Assembly: GCA_964058845.1 (NCBI GenBank)
Contig: CAXKVR010000476.1
Location: 61,435 to 125,434, forward strand
DNA length: 64,000 nucleotides
Direction of reading: 5' to 3'
DNA from: Carex sylvatica
Lineage: Eukaryota > Streptophyta > Magnoliopsida > Poales > Cyperaceae
This document shows, one piece after another, positions 12,026 through 21,606 of the stretch (positions are counted from its first letter, which is position 1; each line of letters opens with the position of its first letter). Both the position numbers and the translations under genes were made by a program. A model generated the notes under the pieces. The model was not told where the DNA came from. It worked only from the letters and a program-made list of their open reading frames with translations, and ran no database searches.

Positions 12026-12484
12026 TAGTCTTGTTCTCTTGATTATGTGATTGCTCTGAATATTGTAGCCAAATTTTGTTTATGGTTAAAAAATATCCAT
12101 ACATGTAAAATAAAAATATTTACATAATTATACATCATAAATTTTCAAAACATGAATAAAGAAATTACATAGCTCTTTTTGTTCAAAAAAATAAAACAAA
12201 ACAGAAATGCAAACTTTAAAAGAAATTATACAGTTTGAAATACAAATGTGAAACAAAAAATAAAGTTTAAATATAATATATCTCATTTTATTAAAAGATA
12301 AAACATATATACAATCAAGGTTCTAAATAGCGCGCTATAGCGTTTTCAAACTATAAAAGTTATTGATATCTCATTATTTGATCTATGTTTCGACCAAATT
12401 TTATACCAAAACCTCAGTCTGAAACTACCAAATCATGTATATTTCATTGAATATCTATAGAATGTGGTAATGTTGCACTTTTAT

Positions 12485-15400
12485 TCTTATTTTGCAGAAA
12501 ACAGGCAAAATCAGGAGAGATGGTGAATTCTGAAGCTCTATATGCGAGTCGCGTCACATCCGAAGCCGCATCATACCCTGAAGCGATCACAAATGTGATC
12601 ACTCATCACTCACGTGAGAGACACAGACACGCAGGCTGCGTCACACCCGACGCGGGTCGCGTCAGCCTATTCCAGAAACATAACAGAATTGAAAACAAAG
12701 GCTTAATGAAGGAAAGTCGGCCAAAATAGCTATAATACGGGATTCCTGGCTACAAACCATGAATTCTGTATTTTCTTGAGCAAGAGAACAATTCCTAGGG
12801 TTTGAACTTGATGACTAGCTTGGAGACGAAGTTGAGAAGCAAAAAGACGCAAGTTTCTTCACAGATTTTCTTTGTTCCTCGGGTTTTGCCATGAACAATT
12901 CTTTTATCACTTGTTTTATTTGCTTTTTGATCATGTCTGAGTAGATTTCTTAGTTTCTAGGGTTACTATTGTAGGGATTTCATGTGTATGTCAAGAGGGT
13001 AAAAATAAAAAAATTTAACGCAATACACAACGGATCTCATTTGTATGACAATTGCAAGCAATATTACGTTAAATAAATTTTTCTAGCATCTCATGTGCTT
13101 CAAATAAAATTAAATAAATTTAATTTCTCACATAAGATGAGATAAGAATTCATACCTAAAGAGATTGTCAAATCTCTTGATAGAGAAAAGTCGATTTTCC
13201 TTTTAGATCTCTTGGAACCACCGTTCTCTTGGAAACACCTATTGGTTCACCTTGAACCTAAACAACAAACTACCACACCTCTTAGATAGACGAATGTGGA
13301 GTTCAAGACTTAGATACAACAACCTCTTGATATTTAAATCAACAAACTATTTGATTTCTTGGTGGCTAAACCTAACAAGAGAAGATGAGAGAGCAAGCTT
13401 CTCAACTTTCGGCCAAGGAGAAGAAGAAAAATGGCTGCTAAAAATTGATCAATTTTAGCTACGTTTTTGACAGAAAAATTAGCTCAATTCTCCTTAATTA
13501 CACCTCCTTTAATAGGCAAGGGCTAGGGCATCCATTTGTGTAATGTTTAAATTAATTACACACATGTCACTAGCCTTGTTTTGCCATTTTATGCTCTCTT
13601 TAATCTCATCTTGTGATTGGTTTAATAAATTAATTATGAACAAATAATATTATTCATATTATTCTATTATACAATATTTATATTATTCTTATAATGCATT
13701 CAAACATTATACTAAGTAATATTTGCATAACTTCATAAATTTATTTATGATCTAAGCATGTCATATTATGACATTTTATTTAGCCTTTCATCTCATGTAT
13801 TTTATTTTATATATCACTATGAAATATAAAATACTTGTTGTTTCTCTTCAGTTAGTGTGACCGTATAGAAGATCTATGTCATCTTGGCAATAATATAAAA
13901 CTTTATATTATTGACTATAAGAGGTTCTACCATTACATTATAGTTATCCAAACGACATAGTAATCATTTACTCAATCCACTAATTTCGTGTCTATCATTG
14001 TCACATGATATTATGAATAATATAAAAAATATGATCGTGTCATTTCTGCATTATATTCATTTTCTTGGTCTCTCAAGTGAATTATAATTATAACTACATC
14101 GGTTATATTGCATGCGATATAATTCCACTTTACCAAGGGGCCCAGTAATATCATAACTCAAATTGAGGGACAATGATAATATTAACATATAGATTTCTCC
14201 CGCACAAGTTGTACATAATGAACTACTATTTTATTCCTATCATAAGATAGTATTTAAATAGCAATCACATTATATACTTCTCATGTGAAAAACCTACACA
14301 TCTCATATCTAAGATTCTAAAGACACAATAGAAACATTAATGACACAATCCATATAATGTTCCATTCATTTAGGTTATGTTCAATATATAAAATACACAT
14401 TTTATATATTCATGTAATTAAATGATAATCCTTTATCAATATTTATAGAACTTCAATGTACTTTAATCTACATGACTATCTTCCTCGGTAATTAATGTTT
14501 CTTGTTAATTACCACGATCGCGAACGTATTTAGTGATTAAATATTTCTCATCTTAGGAGTTTTATGATTCAAGATCAAGAGCATCTTCTTGAATACTTTC
14601 AAAGATACAACATATAAATCTCAAGGAACAAGAATAATAACATTCGTAATAAAATCATGAACAATAAATAAATTATTATTAAAAGATAACTTTCAAAACA
14701 CACATCCTTCAACGATGTAGTTAGATACTCTGTTTTATATGCAAGTTGTTTGAATCTGTGTTGATGTTTGTGTTTATTTGTTTGAGCATTATTTTAATTG
14801 CTCTATTGAAATTGTTTGAATAATTTTTGGTTTACTATTAGATGATCTATAACATATTTCTGGTACTTTGGCCTTGATGTTTCTTTCAACCAGACTAAGT
14901 ATCTGAGGTAGTTTTTCGAGCCGTGAGGCTAGACCCAATAGTAACTGAGAGGTGAACTTTTCATTTATCGAGAGATGATGGATACCTTTAGTAAACCAAA
15001 TAAATAACTTAGGTAGAATACCAATAAACGAGAGTTGAGGTTGAAAACCTAAAAGGGCAAAATTGCAATTCCGTTAACAAGTTTAATAAGCCAACAAACA
15101 AGAGTTGAGATTTAGAAACATTAGGTAAGGCCAATAGAATCTTACACAAAGAAATAACACAAAAATAGGTAACTGTTGTATTCACTCGAGGGCCATGCAG
15201 GCCGCATATGAGTGTACGCGGGTCGCGTCTGGTGCTGAGAGGTAGAGTTGAAGATGAAATCAGAAACCCTGGAAACGCTTTTTTTTTATAACTGATTAAA
15301 ACCAATTTTACTTTCTGTCATTTTAATCATTGCTATTAGGAAATTAAACAAACCGAATCAATATTTTTCAACTTCTAGTACTTAGTGGAGTCTAGTTTAA

Positions 15401-15550
15401 ATTTGAACCGTCCTATGGATCTATACCTGATTTTACTATACGATAGGATTGTGCACTTGCAATCTTTATTGGAAGTTAATTCAAGATTTAAAAGGTACAG
15501 CTTACTGTACTGAAACTTTGTAATACACTTTTGTGTGAATAACTATGGCA
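12485..15550. mobile_element. Non-coding LTR-retroelement-like remnant
   Basis: The part outside the nested LTR has no long open frame. It resembles plant non-coding large retroelement (LARD-like) sequence: GC-richer repeats of GCGGGTCGCGTC type (12545-12665 and again at 15215-15235), a leader-like stretch with TGTCTGAGTAGATTTCTTAG and CTAGGGTT (about 12935-12965), and GATTGTGCACTTGCAATC near 15447. This assignment rests on remembered style of such elements, not on coding domains, so it is tentative. Confidence 0.4.
12989..14714 (-). mobile_element. Solo LTR, probably Copia-type, nested
   Basis: The segment runs from TGTCAAGAGGG to ...CATCCTTCAACG and interrupts the retroelement-like sequence. 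Read on the minus strand it begins (C)GTTGAAGGATGTGTG and ends CTCTTGACA, close to the TG...CA ends of an LTR; the first base seems mutated. The flanking pentamers GTGTA (12984-12988) and ATGTA (14715-14719) are a near-identical 5-bp duplication. At 1726 bp without gag/pol it is best read as a solo LTR left by recombination. No polypurine tract or primer-binding site is adjacent. Confidence 0.6.
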
Positions 15551-15646
15551 CTTTCAGTGCCATAGCGGCACTTTTTGAGCATAGCGCTATTTTTTTAACC
15601 AGTCCGCTATGACGCTATAAACTCTATTTAAACCTTTGCATACAAT

Positions 15647-16165
15647 AAAGTAGAAAATATACATAGCAAAAAATAAAATGGCTACAGTAACTATACAACA
15701 GTAATAAAACAAAAAAAATATTAAATTATGTTCTTCAGTCACCAAATACTTATTAAATAAAACAGTGTTAAATAACAACATAACTTTAAGCTCAATCAAA
15801 TATAAATTATTTAGACCCATTTAAATTAGAATAACTACCTTAGATGGTATTATAAGAGTTTCTAATATGATGTGATAGTTTATATTTCAGTTTCAAAAAT
15901 ATTGGAGAGTTTATTATTTAGAAATTATATACAAAAGTTTTTTATTAAAAACTATTTATAAATTCTATGATAACCAAATTAGTTCCAATTACTTCTCATG
16001 CTTTAAATTTAATTTTAAAAATATGAGAGTTAGAAATTTTACATATTATAATTTTAAAAAAATAGTTAATAATTATTTAAAAATTTATTTGAGTTGCTGG
16101 GACGCAGATGATCGTAGCTTCCTGAACGATAATCCTCAACCAAACACGGTTTATATTGGAAGTAC
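15647..16165. other. AT-rich spacer
   Basis: No gene or element is recognised. It ends at the TAGGGCTGCTAAT terminus of the next hAT element. Confidence 0.5.
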
Positions 16166-16896
16166 TAGGGCTGCTAATTGGACAGGGTTGTCCATGGAAA
16201 AACCGGGTTGAACAATTGCTAAATAAAGTTCAGACGAGTTATAATATGAACGGGCTCAATGTTCAGTTCAGGTTCAATATAAATTTTATCATTGGATCAA
16301 ATCTGAACAAAATCTGAATAAAGTTTGGTTATGTTCAATTAGTGGCCCATTTGAGAAGCCCATTTGGACAGTTACGAGCAGCTTTATTGAGTTAGTTTTG
16401 ATTAGATCGAATGGAGTTAGCCATATTGAGTTAGCGATATCACTTCTGATGGAGTTCGATCTCTCTCTCTTTCTCATTTTGCCTCTCCGTCGTCGCCTCT
16501 TTGCTCAGTTTCTAACCTAGTCGCTATCGCCTCTCTACTCAGCTTCGCGATATCGTCTCTAACCTTGTCGCGTTGCCTCTCCGCCGTCGTCTTCTCAGCC
16601 TCCCTCCTCCTCCTCCGCTGGTCTGTTGCCTATCTCCTCTCTCCAGGTAATTTTCTTCTCTCTGTCATATCAAGACAGTATCAGATCAGATGGATATCAT
16701 TGTTGGGTTGTTCAGGTTATGGTGCACCATTGTTTGGTATCAACCTGAATTTTGATTGAATATCTATCGTGTCACTGAGGCAGTATCAGATCAGATCAGA
16801 TGGATATCTATCGTGTCACTGAGACATACTTCACATTTTGATTGGTCGGTTATCTCAAAGCGATACGCCATAATGTTTATATATATTTCAATCGTA

Positions 16897-17615
16897 GTTT
16901 TCGCCATTGAAACAATTAAGAATAACTACCGGGTAAAAAAGGCTGGAGTGGTGACCCTTGTATTCCTACAGACTTCTCCTGGATAGGTATCAATTGCACC
17001 TCTGATTTCAGCAAAAATTCGAGGATCACAGCCTTGTGAGTATTCGAAGACTTCCATATATTTTATTTCCTAAAAAGAGAAAAGATATTAAAACTAATTT
17101 GTAAATAATTTCTATTCCACAAACCTATCATACAATGGACTGACTGGTTCCATTATATCAGCTTTTGGAGATCTAGTGCTCTGAAGTTATTGTATGTTGC
17201 TTTTACCTTTTAATGTGAAATCCTTATTTTAGCACTGATCCCATCAAAAAATAAGTTGGTAGTATGTAATATATATATCTTCATTTTTGTACTGTTAAAT
17301 AAATTTCGCAATTGCAATTTCTTTCCTACATTGGTGAAATTCAATTTTTTTTTTTTTGTTGCTTGATTTTTTTTTTCAGGGACTTGTCTTATAATGACTT
17401 GTCTGGGGCTCTTCCTACTTCTCTAGATCAATTAACAGCTCTTACATATCTGTAGGTTTCCAAATTAATATTTCTTTTGATAAAAAAAACAATGACTTCA
17501 TCAATTGAATTATAATTTTCTAAAACTTTCAGGGACATAACAGGAAATAGCAAAATTTCAACCACCCTTCCTCCGAGTCTTCAAAAGAAGTACCGAGATG
17601 GGGTTCTAACCTTCA
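16897..17615 (+). pseudogene. Captured fragment of a malectin-type LRR receptor kinase
   Basis: Three exon-like pieces with proper borders are seen. Piece 1 (16897-17035) encodes AIETIKNNYRVKK and then, after a one-base frame shift, WSGDPCIPTDFSWIGINC, followed by a GTGAGT donor. Piece 2 (17380-17451, after TTTTTTCAG) is exactly 72 nt and encodes DLSYNDLSGALPTSLDQLT. Piece 3 (from 17533, after TTTCAG) encodes DITGNSKISTTLPPSLQKKY. The order, the 72-nt LRR exon and the GDPC...W.G.NC motif are those of the juxtamembrane LRR region of plant malectin-like LRR kinases. The kinase, transmembrane and malectin parts are absent. The frame shift and missing domains mean it cannot make a receptor; it may be transcribed with the transposase. 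Confidence 0.8.
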
Positions 17616-18187
17616 AATATGTTTTATTGTTTTAGGTGTTATTTTATTCTGTACACTAAAATATATAACTGGACATTTTTTGTTTGAAGTTCATTACTAT
17701 ATAATATAACAGCTAGTAAAATAGATGAACCTATATTGGGTTGTGGAACCTGGATCTAAAATCCTTGGCATCCACCATTTCCTTTTACTTTCTTCTTTCT
17801 CATCTCTATATCTCCCTTTGTATACATGTGTTGGTGCTCGTTTGCTAGCCAAATAAAAATCAGACTAGGCCTAGTTTGAGCCAACAGATTAAAACTTTAT
17901 CCATTAGCAGTACTTGCATAATATATAACTAGAGTGCCTTGATTTTTAAAAACTTAGCAGGATTGCGCTATTCATTCTAAATTTCTGTTGGCCTTCTCAA
18001 TTTCTCTTTTTACGTAAGTGCTGCCTTTCTGTTGAGCGATTCTGTGTTTGATGGACAGGCGGAGATGTAAGTGCTACCTTTTCTGCTTTTTTTTTTCAAA
18101 CTTGTCCTTCTTGTGTCAGAAGCCTACAACCTAATTTTTTTTTAAAAATAAAAAATAGCCTAATTTTGTGTATTTTTTAATTTTCAG

Positions 18188-18270
18188 TTTGCTCTAAAAA
18201 AAAAGACAGTTGAAATCTGGGGCTGCAAGGACTGTGGGAAAATTAAGGCTAGTGGTGGTTATACACTGAA
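18188..18270 (+). pseudogene. Captured exon of 60S ribosomal protein eL43 (L37a)
   Basis: After a TTTTCAG acceptor an open 83-nt exon encodes FALKKKTVEIWGCKDCGKIK then ASGGYTLK, and ends at CTGAA/GTATG, a good donor. This matches the C-terminal half of eL43 around its second zinc-binding cysteine pair (WGCKDCGK). The first cysteine pair and the rest of the protein are not found nearby. Several residues differ from the strongly conserved family sequence (the AVGIWGC region reads TVEIWGC), which suggests relaxed constraint after capture. Confidence 0.85.
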
Positions 18271-18644
18271 GTATGTTCAATGCTATATTATCTTCTTGTT
18301 TGTCTATGCAAGGATATGTGATAGATCCATTAAATTTTGACCTCATTTTTAAGTTTGTATTGAATAATTGGATTATAATAGGAATATGTTAATTCTATTG
18401 TTATCTGATATAGGTGTTATTGATTGTAGATATTGTTATCTGATATAGGTGTTATTTTTCAGTTTCTATTGTTATCTGATTATAGATATGTTTCGCCCAG
18501 TTTTGGCCTCTTAATTTATACTTTTTATTTATATCTAAGTTAGTGATCTTGATATAGGTGTTATTCTGATATTGGTCTAAGTTAGTGAATCTCAATTTAT
18601 ATTATTCTTTTAGTCTTATTGATTGCTTTTTTTTGTAGAGTATA

Positions 18645-20270
18645 ATGTCGGAATCCCAGACGCACAAAAATTCTGATATTGGTGTCGAGTCTGAGTGCGG
18701 ATCGAGCGTAGCAAAACAAAGTCGGAAAAGATCACGAGCGTGGAACTATTTTCGTGCTGTAGGTTCCAAAGCAGTGTGCAAATATTGTTCCATGGAGTTT
18801 GTTTCGGTTAAGACTTCTGGAACAACATACTTGCTTCGGCATATCCCTATTTGCCCAAATATTAGTGAAGTAGAAAAAGAGAGGTTTGCATTGGGCAAAG
18901 AGTCTGATTTATTTGGTGCGTCCAATTATAAGTTTGATCCCATATTGACTCGTAATTTGATGACTATGCTCTTTATCGATGCAGAAATACCATTTAATGT
19001 GATTGAAAGCCAATTTTGGGAACCGGCAATGAGGTCTTTGAGACCTGAATATAGAGCTATTGGGCGGCAAACGCTTAGAAATGATTGCATGGAATTGTTT
19101 AGAACTGGAATGGGAGTAGCAATGAAGGAGTTTGAAGGATTAGACTCATGTGTCTCTTTCACAAGTGATATATGGACCTCGAGCATGAGTTTAGGTTATC
19201 CAGCCGTGTTTGCTTACAATTAGAGATTTAATACGGAATATTTAATCGAGTGGCGTCAAACTTCAATTGTTCAATGACATCCTAAAAGATCTTAACTTGC
19301 CATCCAAGAGGGGTATGGTTCTAGATTGTCTAACTAGGTGGAATTCTACTTTCGAGATAGTTAATGAAGCTATAAAATACAAGGAGGCTTTGGTAAGGTT
19401 TGGTGATGAAGTTAAAATGGTGGTTCCTAGTTCAAAGATTGGAAGCAGGCCGAAGAGATTGCAAAGTTCTTGGCGGTATTTGTAGATGCTACGAAAACTT
19501 TCTCAACTGTGAGGTGACTGGGTTCAAACTGTTATATGAAAGAGGTGTGGTCCATTCGGAGTGCATTGTTGGAGGAAGATACGAGTTTCAATCCAATTAT
19601 GCAAAAATTATCGAAGGAGATGCAAAAGAAGTTTGACAAATATTGAAAAATCTCGAATTTGATCCTCACGTTGGCATGTGTTTTTGATCCTCGGAGAAAG
19701 ATGGTTTGTGTAGAATTTTGTTTCGAAGATTCATATGGAGAAGGGACCATTTTGTACGATGAAAAGATAAGAGATGTGACAACTTGGCTTAGAAAATTCT
19801 ATGACGAGTATGAGAGGACAACTTCCAATACGGTCCGGCCAACAACTAGTCAATCCCCAGAAGTGAAAAGTGGGATACTTGTCAAAAAGAAGTTCGAGAT
19901 GAGATTCTCTAAATTTCAAGTTCAGAACCGTAATCTATCACAAAGGAAATGCGAGTTGGATAGTTATCTTGAGGAATCCTTGGTGGTGTCCGAGGATGAA
20001 GAATTCGATGTTTTGGGGTGGTGGAAAAGAAACTCAGATTTATTTTCGACTTTAGCCAAAATGGCAAGGGATTTTTTGGTTGTTCCGGTTTCGACCGTTG
20101 CTTCAGAATCGGCATTTAGTGCAACTGGTCGATTAACAGATCACTTGCGTAGCTCGATGATCACTGAAACCATTGAAGCCCTTGTCTGCACAAAAGACTG
20201 GTTTGGTTCCGTTGACGGTTTTGATTTGGACAAATTTTGTCCGTTCATGCGGTCTGTTGGTAAGCAACAA
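18645..20270 (+). pseudogene. hAT transposase, internally deleted and frameshifted
   Basis: ATG 18645 opens a 192-residue frame with a BED zinc finger (CKYCSMEF...LRHIPICP, about residues 47-76) and the first catalytic-region motif (SFTSDIWTSS), ending at TAG after YPAVFAYN. The central RNase H core (second Asp, cysteine-histidine block) is missing. The product resumes in another frame (LPSKRGMVLDCLTRWNSTFE, 19267 on), shifts again (AEEIAKFLAVFVDATKTFS), meets a TGA at a likely Trp position, and continues with LACVFDPRRKM. The hAT dimerisation domain follows (FDVLGWWKRNSDLF, VPVSTVASESAFSATGRL). A GTAAGC donor at about 20260 may end the last exon. It cannot make an active enzyme; the intact dimerisation region could in principle be expressed alone. 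Confidence 0.85.
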
Positions 20271-21235
20271 ATCTTTATTTTTATATATTTCTTTTTATTA
20301 GGGTCTGTTGGTAAGTTTTGTAGGAATTTCTTTTTTCCAACTTTTGTACTCTAAAATACTTAATAAAGTTTAATTTTTTTTATAAGGGTCTGTTGGTAAG
20401 TTTGATAAGCAGATTACTAATAATTACATGTTACTAAGATTTTGCTTAATAATTGCAGGCTACTAAGATTTTGCACATGATCAAGTTTATGACATCAATG
20501 TTTGATGGATAGGTATGTCCAATAAGAATTTGAACTGTGTTTTTTATGTCTATTATTATTTTGATTGCTTTCATGTCTATTATTTTCTCTTTAAAAACTT
20601 CTAATGGAGTTTAATTATTATGTAAATGCTGACTAATGTAATTTTTCAGCGTATGTAGGAGCTGCAAGTGATGAACTCATATTTTGTTGAAAGAGATGAA
20701 TTCAGATTTGTTTATCTAGGATAATTTGTCTAATGTTTGAGATTGAATTTTAAGTATTGTGAAACAATTTGCAAATTGAATTTTATTTGAAATTGCAATT
20801 GGATTTTGTTTGAAATTGTATTTTAAACTCTTGTTGTTGACAGATTGGATTGGATTTGTTGGAAAAAAATTGTAAATATTTTGTTTGAAATTGGATTTGT
20901 TGTAAAAAATTCATGTACTTCGTAGAAAAATCTGAACTGAGTCTGATTGTGTTTATGATTTGGTATTCATATTAGTTGATAATGTGTTTATAATTTATTT
21001 TATAAGTTGTCCAAAGTTAGGTCCAATTAGTTATTTATGGTTCAGTCCAGTTCAGTTGAACTGAGCTTGTTCTGAATAGAGCTCAATCCAAACATAACTT
21101 AGTTTTGAACAACATTGAACGGGATGAATATGAACTTGAAAAATTTCGTTTTGGGCCGATCATGAACAGGACTTGTTCCATTCAATTTTGATCTGGACCG
21201 ATCATAAACAGGACTTTTATTCATTAGCAGCCCTA

Positions 21236-21606
21236 ATTGAAACGCATCCAAGGAAAAATAAGAAAAAGATGGCTAGGTTGACTCACTCACCCAACGACTT
21301 TTTAATAAATATCACCTGTACCTCTATTTCTGAGTTTGAATATGGTCCGTTTATTAAATACTTCTACGAAGTTGAAGAGATTCTTTGATCCAGATTTTGA
21401 TCAGACGATCCGGATTAGAGCTCACTGTTTGAGGTAATGCAGAGGATAGATCTCCATGCTTTTCTGGTCGCAAAAGTCGCTGATGACTTTTTCTTTACAG
21501 TAATGACTGATCAGACGGAAAAGAGAGAGCTACCTCCCAACAGTCGAACCTCGCCCCAACACAAACTCACTTGCGCACACAGAGAAAGAGGGAGAAATAG
21601 GTGGCC
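21236..21606 (+). promoter_or_regulatory. Short promoter and 5' leader of the NLR gene
   Basis: Only 371 bases separate the hAT terminus from the NLR start codon. The leader near the ATG is C-rich (CTACCTCCCAACAGTCGAACC, about 21530-21550). No clear TATA box is visible. If transcription starts within this stretch the promoter must overlap the hAT end, which may therefore influence expression. Confidence 0.4.

Larger units (their letters stand above)
12316..15638. mobile_element. hAT-like element with AGGTTCTAAATAGCG ends, 3.3 kb
   Basis: The left end reads CAAGGTTCTAAATAGCGCGC. The right end, in reverse complement, reads CAAAGGTTTAAATAGAGTTT, with further CGCTATAGCG words inside both. The flanks TATACAAT (12308-12315) and CATACAAT (15639-15646) make an 8-bp duplication with one mismatch. 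The same family occurs at 54081-54249 and 57788-58200. The interior is not transposase but retroelement-like sequence, itself split by a solo LTR, so this copy looks like a small element enlarged by insertion. Confidence 0.75.
16166..21235 (+). mobile_element. Gene-capturing hAT element, ~5.1 kb
   Basis: The ends are TAGGGCTGCTAATTGGACAG on the left and, in reverse complement, TAGGGCTGCTAATGAATAAA on the right, a 13-bp perfect terminal inverted repeat. Both subterminal zones are rich in GTTCAGTTC/GAACAAG words. Inside are, in order, a CT-rich leader-like stretch (about 16455-16650), three exon fragments of an LRR receptor kinase (16897-17615), one exon of ribosomal protein eL43 (18188-18270), and a damaged hAT transposase (18645-20270), all in plus orientation. 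No clear 8-bp target duplication remains: GGAAGTAC and ATTGAAAC do not match. The right end lies 371 bp before the NLR start codon. Confidence 0.75.

Noticed and set aside
18926..20115. Minus-strand open frames across the second hAT transposase
   Set aside because: Antisense shadows of the plus-strand BED and dimerisation regions.
16166..21235. GGAAGTAC / ATTGAAAC as the 8-bp target duplication of the second hAT element
   Set aside because: Only three of eight positions agree, so the duplication is treated as not found.
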